The notes beneath the pieces are model-generated. The model had not been told where the DNA came from. It was given only the letters and a program-made list of their open reading frames with translations, and searched no databases. Below, in pieces: positions 45,635-54,336 of a stretch of 64,000 nt of DNA. A program made the translations under genes and the position numbers. Location: positions 1,240,001 through 1,304,000 of the forward strand of contig NZ_CP009241.1 of assembly GCF_000758525.1 (NCBI RefSeq), read 5' to 3'. Source of the DNA: Paenibacillus sp. FSL H7-0357. GTDB taxonomy: Bacteria; Bacillota; Bacilli; Paenibacillales; Paenibacillaceae. Numbering within the stretch: the first letter of the stretch is position 1; each line of letters starts with the position of its first letter.

Positions 45635-46503
45635 CTCTGCACCTCCGCGATTCCGTAGGGTATTCGTTCCAGCAGGCCGGAGCCATAAATCTGCTCCAGC
45701 CGGAGCCCGGGCATGTGGATGTAACCGATATAGCAGTCGCAGAAGTTCATGCGGCAGCTCCGCTCCGCAGCGAGGCCTTCCAGTCCGTCACGGTAGAGGT
45801 TGCCGATGATGCCCCTGTCCTTATAGCAGCGTTTTACTATACCGGGTCCCTGCACATAAAACACATTGCTGCCGGCGTTACAGAGTTTGCCCAGGCTTTC
45901 ATAGTCGACTGTATTGATATGAAAATGCGGATCAATGCTGCCGAGAAAGGCGAGATCTTCTGGTGTGTAATAATCCGGTTTGTCTTTGTAGGCATTCACC
46001 CACAGATAGACATCATCCGGCAGGGCGGCCCGCAGCGAGGCAATTGCCGGAAAGGCGCTGCGCAGGCCCACACTGCCGACACTGAAGGGAATGCCCTGCT
46101 TATAGACAGCCATACATTGGGCCAGAAACCGTTCCTCCCGCACCTGTCCCGGGTGATAGGTCGCCCAGAAGGCAGCCGTGGCCGGATTCAGCTCCGGGAT
46201 AAAATCCAGGCTGGCCGACAGGTTGGTCTGGATAGCCACCTTGTCCACATGGGGGAGATGGGAGAGGGTAATCAGCGCTTCTTTATACCAGCGGTGAATC
46301 AGTCCTTCACCGTAAGGATTGAAGAAGATCGACAGCCGGTGGCCTGCCGCGCCTTGCTCAGCAGCCCAGCGGACAAAGGTCTCCAGTCCTTCGCGGTCCT
46401 TGGCAAGCGTAGCGGCGCTGTCTCTCGTCTTGCCGAACGGACAGTAGGGACAATCATAATTGCAGGAGGTGAGGGCCCCGCGGTAGTAGAGGACGGCATT
46501 CAT
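45631..46503 (-). CDS. STM4011-family radical SAM protein
   Basis: 290 residues. The N-terminal CNYDCPYC is the radical SAM CxxxCxxC cluster motif. Extra cysteines occur near the C-terminus (CRMNFCDCYIGY), which could bind a second cluster. It matches the STM4011 family in length and neighbours. The start overlaps the STM4012 stop and its stop overlaps cysC (both ATGA). Reaction unknown. Confidence 0.85.
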   Translation of the reverse strand: MNAVLYYRGALTSCNYDCPYCPFGKTRDSAATLAKDREGLETFVRWAAEQGAAGHRLSIFFNPYGEGLIHRWYKEALITLSHLPHVDKVAIQTNLSASLDFIPELNPATAAFWATYHPGQVREERFLAQCMAVYKQGIPFSVGSVGLRSAFPAIASLRAALPDDVYLWVNAYKDKPDYYTPEDLAFLGSIDPHFHINTVDYESLGKLCNAGSNVFYVQGPGIVKRCYKDRGIIGNLYRDGLEGLAAERSCRMNFCDCYIGYIHMPGLRLEQIYGSGLLERIPYGIAEVQR

Positions 46504-47891
46504 GGCAAAATGAATCCTTCCATACGTTCCCTGATTTCACCCGAGATGAACCAGTCGCCGATGGAGTCCGAGTAGCCTAGACCCTCAGGGGTTAATCGCA
46601 GGATACCTTCCTCTACTTCGCCCAGACCACTTTGAAGCAGCAGGTCAAGCTCAGGATAATCATTCCACAGCGATGCCGAGAAACGTCCGCTGTAGTCGGC
46701 CAGCTTCAGCCCCTCACTGTGCAGCACAGCTTTTAGAATAAAGCGCCGTTTCTGTTCTTCCCGGCTCAGCATAATGCCGTAATCGGCCGTGTCATAAGAC
46801 TTGGACGACACATAATCGGCAATGATGCTCTCTGTTGCCTTGCGGCTGACGCCGTAGCGGGAGGCGTAATGCACCTCCCGCGTATAGGAACGGGCTCCGC
46901 AGCCGAGGCCGACCATCCCCTCCTCCTGACAGCTGTAGTCGAGGATGGCTTTGCTGGTGCCTGCCGTTTCCTTAGCGAAGCGGCGCATGGAATACTGGCG
47001 GTAGCCGTGCTCTGCGAGGAGCTGGCAAGCGGCAGTATAGCAATCATGGCGGAGATCCTGCTGGCGCAGCAGATCTCCCGGCTTCACAATCGTATGCTCG
47101 CGGGTGTAGAGCGGATAGAGAAAAATCTCCTCCGGTTCATACAGGAGCGCCTGATTCAGCGAATAGAGCCAGGACTCCACGCTCTGGCCGGGAAGCCCAT
47201 AGATCAGATCCAGATTCAGGATGGGGAATTGATATTTCCCCAGCAGCTCCAGTGCCCGGTATACCACCTCAGGGTTCTGCGGACGGTAGATGGCCGCCGA
47301 TTCGGCGGCGACGAAGCTCTGAATGCCCATGCTGACCCGGTCCACGGTATTGTCCTTCAGGATGGCGAGCTTCTCTTCCGTAATCGTCTCGGGTGAGGTT
47401 TCGACTGAGATTGAAGCAAGGGCGGTGTCCAGGCCCATGATCTCCCGGGCGATCCGGAACAGCCGGCTTAGCTGCGGTGCGGCCAGCAGGGTTGGCGTAC
47501 CGCCGCCGATCGCGAACCGGGCATACGGCTTATGGCCGGTAAAGGCCGACCACTGCTTTGCCTGCCGTTCCAGTGCATCCACATAGGCGGCGTGGACATC
47601 CGCACGTTTGTCCGGCAGGGTGAAGAGATTGCAGAAGCCGCAGCGTGCGCCGCAGAACGGAATATGCATATAGAGAAAAAAAGAATCCGCAGGCTCTTCC
47701 AGCCACAGCTGTTCCAGCGGAATAGGAGGCTGGAATTCACGATAGGCTGTCTTGTGCGGATAGGAATAGAGATAATTGCGGTAAGGGTTAGCGGTAATCT
47801 GCTCTTTCCAGCGCTTAAGCTCCTCCGAAGAGAGAGACGGTCTTACGTCGTTGTCATTAGGTTGCTGCAGGAAATTGCCGGTTGACGTCAT
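46500..47891 (-). CDS. STM4012-family radical SAM protein (HemN-like)
   Basis: 463 residues with the HemN-like radical SAM core: HIPFCGARCGFC (CxxxCxxC), the GGGTPTLL SAM-binding glycine motif, SVETSPETIT and GIQSF. It resembles coproporphyrinogen dehydrogenase but belongs to the STM4012 family by context; a heme role is not supported by the neighbours. Overlaps STM4011 by 4 nt; 39 nt after the STM4013 gene. Confidence 0.87.
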   Translation of the reverse strand: MTSTGNFLQQPNDNDVRPSLSSEELKRWKEQITANPYRNYLYSYPHKTAYREFQPPIPLEQLWLEEPADSFFLYMHIPFCGARCGFCNLFTLPDKRADVHAAYVDALERQAKQWSAFTGHKPYARFAIGGGTPTLLAAPQLSRLFRIAREIMGLDTALASISVETSPETITEEKLAILKDNTVDRVSMGIQSFVAAESAAIYRPQNPEVVYRALELLGKYQFPILNLDLIYGLPGQSVESWLYSLNQALLYEPEEIFLYPLYTREHTIVKPGDLLRQQDLRHDCYTAACQLLAEHGYRQYSMRRFAKETAGTSKAILDYSCQEEGMVGLGCGARSYTREVHYASRYGVSRKATESIIADYVSSKSYDTADYGIMLSREEQKRRFILKAVLHSEGLKLADYSGRFSASLWNDYPELDLLLQSGLGEVEEGILRLTPEGLGYSDSIGDWFISGEIRERMEGFILP

Positions 47892-47930
47892 ACGTTTCTC
47901 CTTTCTTCCGGGTTGAACCGGGCTGTTGAT

Positions 47931-48716
47931 CTAGAGGAAGAATTCCCGGTAAGGGACATTCCACACGGTCTCATGTGCCAGACGGTGTCCCTGATAGCCA
48001 TCTTCTCCATAGGCTGTGCCGTGGTCCGAGAAGGCCAGGCAGAAGACCGGATTGCCGCGTTCGCGAAAGCGCTCAAACAGGCGCCCCAGCTCTCCGTCGG
48101 CATAACGCAGTGCGGCACGCTGGCTGTCCACGGAATCCTTCCGGGCACCCGGAAGGAAGAAATGGTTCGGCCCGTGGATGGCTGACACATTGAGGAACAG
48201 GAACAGCCTTTGATCCAGCGGAGTATCGTTCAGCACCTTCAGGGCGTGGTTCACCTGATGCTCCGTGGAGCGCGGGTTCGTGACACCGAAGGTCATCCGC
48301 CAGTAGCTCTGCTGGAAATAACCGGGCAGTACACGGGCAAGCGGGACCTTTTTAGTGAAAAAAATAACCCCGCCAATACATACCGTACGGTAGCCCTCGG
48401 CAGCAAGCCCTGATACAAGATCCGGCGTGTCGAACAGCCAGGTGTGCGGATGGGTCTTCATCCCGGTATTTCTGGAATGGAACAGCCTCACATGCGCAGC
48501 TTTATCTGTGTCTGCGGGAGTCGGCAGGAAACCGCCGAAGAAGGCATGATGTGCGGCATAAGTGAAGCTGCCGGGCGTATGTCTTTTCTCCCAGGAACCG
48601 GTGCCGCACAGATTGGGGCAGTTCTCTTCCTCCAGAACGGCAGCATCGTAGCGCAGGGTATCCAGTGTGATCATCAGGATGTCATGGGTGCCAACAATGG
48701 CATTCATATCTGTCAT
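47931..48716 (-). CDS. STM4013/SEN3800-family sulfatase-like hydrolase
   Basis: 261 residues of the alkaline-phosphatase/sulfatase superfamily: DILMITLDTLRYD carries the N-terminal metal ligands, and FSDHGTAYGEDGYQGH the C-terminal Asp/His pair. The CxPxR formylglycine motif of true sulfatases is absent; the segment after the metal site is TPGSFTYAAHHAFF, so a Ser/Thr nucleophile (phosphatase or transferase style) is possible. Third gene of the operon. Confidence 0.82.
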   Translation of the reverse strand: MTDMNAIVGTHDILMITLDTLRYDAAVLEEENCPNLCGTGSWEKRHTPGSFTYAAHHAFFGGFLPTPADTDKAAHVRLFHSRNTGMKTHPHTWLFDTPDLVSGLAAEGYRTVCIGGVIFFTKKVPLARVLPGYFQQSYWRMTFGVTNPRSTEHQVNHALKVLNDTPLDQRLFLFLNVSAIHGPNHFFLPGARKDSVDSQRAALRYADGELGRLFERFRERGNPVFCLAFSDHGTAYGEDGYQGHRLAHETVWNVPYREFFL

Positions 48717-48778
48717 AACCGTTATAAGCGCCCTTTCTTAATAGATATGGATTAAAAATAGCAATACGCTATAAGGTC

Positions 48779-50059
48779 TCATTCATGATTCGCAATTGCA
48801 TTCAGCTTTTTCATTTCCCATTCATAGGTGCCGCAGCCGTCATATTCCACATCGTAGAGCAAGTCGCCAAAAGGATTTACGTCCGCAGCATAAGTGCGCC
48901 GGGAACTGCCGGAGGATACCAGGATATCAATCCCGGCAACAGCCGAGCGGGGGAAGGCGGCAAGGGCCTGTACGGCTGTACGCCGTACCTGCTCCTGCAC
49001 CTCTTCCGTGAGCCCGGCTTCTGCCGGAGACATCCGCTGGCTGCGCAGATGCAGGTTCGTAATGGGCGTGGTGCTGACCCGGGCAACGGAATGGCAGGCT
49101 TCTCCAAGCACGACAAGCTGGCGGATGTCGAACGAAACTCCGGCTGCGCCCGGCTTGGGAATCCATTGCTCAGCATACGCGCCATGGCTGTAGAGCCAGT
49201 TGATGATTCCGGACAGGACAGCGGAGTCGGTATAACGCCGCAGTTTCCCCGAATTATAGTACACGGGTGGGCGAGTGATATACTGTTCAACCCCGATAGT
49301 AGTCACAGCGATTTCGGCTCCCGTAGCGGGATTGATCTGATAGGCGATGACGCCGGAAGCGGCAGAGCCGCAGGACAGCTTGATGAATACCCGGTGCATC
49401 CGCTCCGTGATCATCAGCTCCCGCAGGGACGCATAGTCTGACGGAGGATGTCCGCCGCCCAGGGGCCGGGGCACCGGAACACCGGACTCAGCCAGAATCT
49501 GCTGAGTCCGGCGTTTGTCGGTCATGGCGGCAATATCCCCGGGATGGTTCTGCCAACGGGCTTCAGGCAGCAGCTCTGCGGCCTCGCGCTGAAGCCTGGC
49601 CAGCAGCCGGCAGTAGCCGCGGAACCATTGAGATGGATGATGCAGCACGCCGGGCATGTCCTTCAGCCGCCCGGCGGCCTGGAGACTCAGGGGATGGGGA
49701 TCAGGATGATGCCCGAAGGGGTGCAGCGAGTCATCCTGCTCCCCGGCATCCGGTGCGCCCAAGGCAATGAGGGCCTGCTCAATCTCGAAGCTGCCGCCGG
49801 GTGAATCCAGCCGCAGGAGAGGCGGAGCTGTTGCCGGACGTGAACCGGAAGGCTCTGGGCACAGGCCCGCCTGTCCGCTGGTCTGCAAGTGCAGCGCCTT
49901 CTCCAGCAGCTCGGCGAGCGAACTTCCCCGCAGCAGCCCCGAATACGGGATGAGCAGGGCCGGAGGCATCACGAGGCGGCTCCGCGCCTGCTGGATACCG
50001 TCCGAGCGCCTGTCGCCGGGACAACATAGCAGGATCAGCGGCTGCGGTTCCTGCATCAT
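48779..50059 (-). CDS. STM4014-family ATP-grasp-like protein
   Basis: 426 residues. The second half looks like an ATP-grasp ligase: MTDKRRTQQILAESGVPVP, VFIKLSCGSAASGV and AGIDILVSS...DVNPFGDLL. ATP-grasp enzymes couple carboxylates to amines, often on peptides. ATG at 50059 overlaps the STM4015 stop (ATGA), which fixes the start. The N-terminal 150 residues are not recognised. Confidence 0.8.
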   Translation of the reverse strand: MMQEPQPLILLCCPGDRRSDGIQQARSRLVMPPALLIPYSGLLRGSSLAELLEKALHLQTSGQAGLCPEPSGSRPATAPPLLRLDSPGGSFEIEQALIALGAPDAGEQDDSLHPFGHHPDPHPLSLQAAGRLKDMPGVLHHPSQWFRGYCRLLARLQREAAELLPEARWQNHPGDIAAMTDKRRTQQILAESGVPVPRPLGGGHPPSDYASLRELMITERMHRVFIKLSCGSAASGVIAYQINPATGAEIAVTTIGVEQYITRPPVYYNSGKLRRYTDSAVLSGIINWLYSHGAYAEQWIPKPGAAGVSFDIRQLVVLGEACHSVARVSTTPITNLHLRSQRMSPAEAGLTEEVQEQVRRTAVQALAAFPRSAVAGIDILVSSGSSRRTYAADVNPFGDLLYDVEYDGCGTYEWEMKKLNAIANHE

Positions 50060-50901
50060 TCGGTGATGGAAGGATAACGCCAATCTTCCTCGTCATCGCT
50101 TTTTTGCTGGTCGCTGACATCGGCCGGCAGGCCGCTTGCCTTCCAGCGGGCAATCATTTCATTCGACATATAATGATAGCTCAGGTTCAGTGCCTGCAGG
50201 CCTTTAATCCGCTCACTGGCCAGCAGCGCCTCCGCACCCTTGTCACTAAGCGTTCCAAGCGAAAGGTCCAGCGTATGAAGCTGGTCCAGAATGGGCGCAT
50301 CGGCCACGGCCGCAGCGATTTCATCCTGAATTTCACTGTTTTTCAGTCCCAGATAGGTAAGCTTAGGGAACCTATCCGGCTGGATCAGCGGGTAGAGATC
50401 TTCCAGTCCGCCATCAAAGCCATAGTTGTCCACGCCAAGGTACAGCTCCAGCTTGCGCAGATTCGGCAAATGTCCTGCGGCGATTTCTGCCAGAACGCTT
50501 TTGCCAAGTCCGCCGGTAATAATAATCAGTTCCTCCAGCTTGTCATGCTGCAGACTGCTGAGGCTCAGATCATTTCCGCCTTGAATGGTGAGTGACTGAA
50601 GCTCCGGATAAGCGGGGAGCAGCGGGGAAAGATCGCTTTGTGTAATCCACGAAATTTCGCATTCTTCATAACCCATCTCCCCGATAAACAGCTTGCGCAG
50701 AGCCGGGAAGCTTCCGCTGTATTTCACAAGGGCTGACACAACCTCCTCGGAGCTGTTTTCATAGGCCTGTCCCCAATCCCCAATGATGAGGCTGGTTAGT
50801 TGCGCAGCTTCAGGACTTGTGCTCAAGCGTTCAATCTCCGTGCCTATTCTTTGACCTTCTTCAAATTCGTCGTACCCGACAGTAAGCTTTACTTCCGTCA
50901 T
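50056..50901 (-). CDS. STM4015-family leucine-rich-repeat-like protein
   Basis: 281 residues with leucine-rich-repeat-like periodicity from about residue 60 (LRKLFIGEM, LQSLTIQGG, LEELIIITGG, LRKLELYLG, LTYLGLKN, LHTLDLSLG, LQALNLSYH), hence likely a protein-binding scaffold. First gene of the STM operon. ATG at 50901 fits GGGAGGG with a 7-nt spacer better than the ATG at 50907. No signal peptide, so cytoplasmic. Confidence 0.82.
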   Translation of the reverse strand: MTEVKLTVGYDEFEEGQRIGTEIERLSTSPEAAQLTSLIIGDWGQAYENSSEEVVSALVKYSGSFPALRKLFIGEMGYEECEISWITQSDLSPLLPAYPELQSLTIQGGNDLSLSSLQHDKLEELIIITGGLGKSVLAEIAAGHLPNLRKLELYLGVDNYGFDGGLEDLYPLIQPDRFPKLTYLGLKNSEIQDEIAAAVADAPILDQLHTLDLSLGTLSDKGAEALLASERIKGLQALNLSYHYMSNEMIARWKASGLPADVSDQQKSDDEEDWRYPSITE

Positions 50902-51065
50902 TAACATTCCCTCCCGGAAAAATATGGCTTCAATTTCACCCTAACATCTGAGAAGGGGGGGAGTCAAATCACGGGACAGAACGGGAGCGGAGCATTGAAA
51001 GGAGCCTGTCAGGCAGTTGCAGCAGCAGCTGGAATTCCGCATTCTCCGGAAATGTGCGGATACAC

Positions 51066-51107
51066 AAAAACGGCCCGGCCCCTCCCTGTATACGGGAGAA
51101 GCCGGGC
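51066..51107 (-). terminator. Terminator after the feo operon
   Basis: GCCCGGC/GCCGGGC stem with an inner CTCCC/GGGAG pair; on the minus strand it ends in TTTTT. Confidence 0.85.
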
Positions 51108-51121
51108 GCGTAAGAACTCTG

Positions 51122-52531
51122 TCAGACCCAGCCGAACAAGCGCGCTGCCTGTGCAACCAGGAAAGTAACGGCAATGGCGATGCCCAGCGGTATGACGGCC
51201 GAGAGCACTGCCCATTTCATGCTTTTGGTCTCTTTGTAGATGTTGATCAGGGTAGTGCCGCATGGATAGTGGAGCAGGGAGAACAGCATCATATTGAGCG
51301 CGGTCAACCACGTCCAGCCATGGCTCAGGAAGATATCCTTGATGCTGCCGATACCTTCGACATCGACCATAGCACCGGAGGACATGTAGCCCATAAGCAG
51401 AATCGGCAGTACGATTTCATTGGCCGGAAGCCCCAGGATGAAGGCCATCATAATGAAGCCGTCCATGCCGAGCAGCTGGGCAAAAGGATCAAAAAAAGCG
51501 GCCATATGGTTCAGCACGCTGTCTCCGCCAACGAACACATTCGCTAGGATCCAGGTGATAATGCCTGCCGGAGCAGCTACGACGATTGCGCGGGTCAGCA
51601 CATTCAGCGACTTCTCCTTGGAGGAGCGGACAATCGTCTTCCAGATCTGCGGACGGCGGTACGGCGGGAGTTCGAGCGTGTAGTGGGTGGGAACGCCGCG
51701 CAGCGCGGTTTTGGACATGACCCAGGACACCGTTAAGGTTACCGTGATACCGACCATTACGATTCCCATCAGGACAAGGGCTGTCGAGAAGGTCCGCAGC
51801 GCACCAGTGGTAGCGGCCCCCACCATAAACATGGAGGACAGCAGAATCAGGGTCGGCCAGCGGCCGTTGCAGGGCACGAAATTATTGGTCAGAATAGCCA
51901 GCATCCGTTCACGCGGCGATTCGATAATGCGGGTGGAGAGAATGGCGGCAGCATTGCAGCCGAAGCCCATCGACATCGTTAACGCCTGTTTGCCGTGCCC
52001 GCCGGATTTCTTGAACAACCGGTCCATGTTAAAAGCAACGCGCGGCAGATAGCCGAAATTCTCCAGCAGCGCAAATACCGGGAAGAAAATCATCATCGGC
52101 GGCAGCATGACGCTGATAACCCAGGAGGTTCCGCGGTACAGGCCAAGCACAAGCACGCCGTGCAGCCAGGCCGGAGCGCTCACTGCTTCGAATCCGGCGG
52201 TTAAATAACCTTCGATGAAGCCGAACAGCGAGGCCAGCCAGCTCGAAGGATAGTTCGCGCCGGCAATCGTAATCCAGAAGACGAGTCCGAGCCCGGCGAG
52301 CATAATGGGGAATCCCCATATTTTGGAGGTGACAATATTATCAAGCTTATAAGTGCTGCCCAGCTTCTTTTTGTCCTGGTAGGTAACTGCATCTCTGCAG
52401 ATCCCCGCAGATACACCATATATTCCGCTTACGATTTCATCACGGATTCCGCCCTTGTCTGCGAGATTCTTCGCTGCAGAGAGCAGGGAATCCATCGGAT
52501 CGGGTCCCTTAATGACATGCGGTGACTCCAT
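51122..52531 (-). CDS. feoB: FeoB permease part (ferrous iron transport)
   Basis: 469 residues with about nine hydrophobic segments and the two Gate motifs of FeoB (GLYRGTSWVISVMLPPM, GFGCNAAAILSTRI and FVPCNGRWPTL). It forms the pore for Fe2+. In most bacteria this is fused to the G domain; here it is a separate gene that overlaps the G-domain gene by 23 nt. Confidence 0.93.
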   Translation of the reverse strand: MESPHVIKGPDPMDSLLSAAKNLADKGGIRDEIVSGIYGVSAGICRDAVTYQDKKKLGSTYKLDNIVTSKIWGFPIMLAGLGLVFWITIAGANYPSSWLASLFGFIEGYLTAGFEAVSAPAWLHGVLVLGLYRGTSWVISVMLPPMMIFFPVFALLENFGYLPRVAFNMDRLFKKSGGHGKQALTMSMGFGCNAAAILSTRIIESPRERMLAILTNNFVPCNGRWPTLILLSSMFMVGAATTGALRTFSTALVLMGIVMVGITVTLTVSWVMSKTALRGVPTHYTLELPPYRRPQIWKTIVRSSKEKSLNVLTRAIVVAAPAGIITWILANVFVGGDSVLNHMAAFFDPFAQLLGMDGFIMMAFILGLPANEIVLPILLMGYMSSGAMVDVEGIGSIKDIFLSHGWTWLTALNMMLFSLLHYPCGTTLINIYKETKSMKWAVLSAVIPLGIAIAVTFLVAQAARLFGWV

Positions 52532-53240
52532 GGCTCACTACCCCCTTCGATCCGGAAATATTCCTCTGTCCCATATTGGCTTTGAGCGAAGCGAGCAGGC
52601 TTTCGTCACCGTCCAGCAGCCGCAGGGCAATCCAGCGTGCCGGATACCTTGAACCGACCGTCTGCTCTACCATAGGAAGGAGCGCAGCAATGCCCTGTTC
52701 AATCTCATCGCTATACGTAATCCGCAGCGGCTCCGCTGTATAAGTACCAGTAGCCACACGCTCAATTTGATCCAGCAGCGCCTCAATGCCGATTTCACTC
52801 CGGGCCGAAATTGCGGCTACCGGCACGCCGAGCCGTTTCGAAATGGCCTTCAGGTTAATATCAATGCCCAGCTTCTTCGCTTCATCGATCAGGTTGATGC
52901 AGACAACGGCCCGCCCGGTAATTTCCAGCACCTGCAGGGCAAGATTGAGATTGCGCTCCAGCGAAGTGGCGTCCAGCACCACCAGCGTCACATCAGGCTG
53001 TTCAAAAATAATGTAGTCCCTTGCGGCCTCCTCGTCAGCTGAGTTGGAGTACAGGGAGTAGGTACCCGGAAGATCTACAGCCAAGTAGGTATTGTTCTTG
53101 TGGGTAAACTCGCCTTCGGCGGTGATGACGGTCTTGCCCGCCCAGTTGCCGGTGTGTTGGCGCAGGCCGGTCAATAGATTGAAGAGTGTGCTCTTGCCCG
53201 TGTTGGGATTGCCTGCAAAAGCTACAGTGTAACGGTTCAT
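52509..53240 (-). CDS. feoB: FeoB G-domain part
   Basis: 243 residues: the GTPase and GDI-like domains of FeoB. G1 GNPNTGKST, G3 DLPGTYS and G4 NLID are present. It would drive or gate the separate permease. Its start overlaps the feoA stop and its end overlaps the permease gene, so all three are coupled. Confidence 0.93.
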   Translation of the reverse strand: MNRYTVAFAGNPNTGKSTLFNLLTGLRQHTGNWAGKTVITAEGEFTHKNNTYLAVDLPGTYSLYSNSADEEAARDYIIFEQPDVTLVVLDATSLERNLNLALQVLEITGRAVVCINLIDEAKKLGIDINLKAISKRLGVPVAAISARSEIGIEALLDQIERVATGTYTAEPLRITYSDEIEQGIAALLPMVEQTVGSRYPARWIALRLLDGDESLLASLKANMGQRNISGSKGVVSHGVTACH

Positions 53241-53491
53241 GCTTCATCACCTCCGATTAATTCTCCGTGAATCAGAGCGCTTTCTTCCCGGCGCAGGGCA
53301 ATGGTTGTATTGCTTACCCGGAAGGCGGTAGGGTCTCCGAGCGGACTGCGCCGCAGTACCTCGACAACATTGCCGACGACAAACCCGAGGTCGAGCAATC
53401 TTCTCCTCAGCACACCCTGTACTTCTATGCTGCGGATACGCAGCGTACTGCCGTTCACAGCTTCAGATAATGGAATTACGGCTCCGTCCAT
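53237..53491 (-). CDS. feoA: FeoA
   Basis: 84-residue SH3-like cytoplasmic protein needed for Fe2+ uptake by FeoB (LRRRLLDLGFVVGNVVEVLRR-like core with FRVSNTTIALRREE). GGGGGA precedes the ATG. First gene of feoA-feoB(G)-feoB(permease). No clear Fur box was identified upstream. Confidence 0.9.
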   Translation of the reverse strand: MDGAVIPLSEAVNGSTLRIRSIEVQGVLRRRLLDLGFVVGNVVEVLRRSPLGDPTAFRVSNTTIALRREESALIHGELIGGDEA

Positions 53492-53647
53492 AAGATTTTC
53501 CCCCGTTCCATCCAGAATGATTGAGCATGTATGATTTATTGATTTATGTTATGCACATGGGTTAGATTCTTGTAGTCTGCCACAATATTAGTATACGTAA
53601 ATAAATTTGTCCTTGCAACAAAAAAGTTTCCTTAGGGAAAAATAAAT

Positions 53648-53691
53648 AACCCTTAGAGAAAGGCAGCTGTTGCTGCTTTTCTCCAAGGGTT
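53648..53691 (-). terminator. Terminator after the SRPBCC gene
   Basis: AACCCTTAGAGAAAGGCAGC pairs with the facing GCTGC...AAGGGTT arm, with few mismatches; minus-strand tail is T-rich. Confidence 0.8.
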
Positions 53692-53750
53692 GGGGAGGGC
53701 TCAGGAAGGAGCCTATACATTCGATTGGGTGTGGCGGAGACTGGCTGCTT

Positions 53751-54209
53751 CTACTCCCAGCTACCAAAATCCAGCGTATTGCCTGTCTCTACCAAGGTCT
53801 TGATGTTGCTGAGAATCTGCCACCAGGAGCTTTCGCTGGGGCCGTAGGACGGATCATCAGGTTGCCATTGATCATGAATCAGTGTCAGCTTGGTACAGCC
53901 GCCAACCGGCTCCAGCAGCCAGGAGATGCGTGATTCATGCGGTTCGCCGCTCTTGAGATAGGAGGGGCCGACCTTGTGGGTAAAGCGGAATGCCTGCTCT
54001 GGGGAGAATTCCAGCACTGTGCCGTATACATGCAAGGTGTCGGGGCCATCTGCCCCCGGCCCGATATATTTCAGCGGCTCCCCTGCTGTAAAGCTGGAGT
54101 GGATCGTGCTGCCGTAATAGATTTGCTGTACTTTATCCGGTGAGACGAGGCTGTCCCACACCTGTGCTGGTGTTCCGCCGATATAGAATTGATATTTCAG
54201 TTCTTTCAT
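53751..54209 (-). CDS. SRPBCC (AHSA1/START-like) domain protein
   Basis: 152 residues with the SRPBCC pattern: YQFYIGGTPAQVWDSLVSPDKVQQ at the N-terminus and SWWQILSNIKTLVETG at the C-terminus. Small ligand-binding fold, role unknown. AGGAGG precedes the ATG. It is often found beside WYL/ArsR-type regulators, as here (127 nt from the WYL gene). Confidence 0.87.
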   Translation of the reverse strand: MKELKYQFYIGGTPAQVWDSLVSPDKVQQIYYGSTIHSSFTAGEPLKYIGPGADGPDTLHVYGTVLEFSPEQAFRFTHKVGPSYLKSGEPHESRISWLLEPVGGCTKLTLIHDQWQPDDPSYGPSESSWWQILSNIKTLVETGNTLDFGSWE

Positions 54210-54298
54210 GCTGTATTCCTCCTGCCTTTTATGTTCTCATTTGCCTCGGCAAAGTCCTATGAATGTTTGCCTCAGCGATAAGCTCACTATACAAAAGA

Positions 54299-54323
54299 AT
54301 CACTGACAGCTGCGGTCAGTGAT
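54299..54323 (-). terminator. Hairpin after the WYL regulator gene
   Basis: ATCACTGAC-loop-GGTCAGTGAT stem. Confidence 0.6.
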
Positions 54324-54336
54324 CCGGAAAAAGATA

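Noticed and set aside
46500..47891. Heme biosynthesis enzyme HemN/HemW
   Set aside because: The radical SAM core is HemN-like, but the length and neighbours fit the STM4012 family and no heme genes are near.
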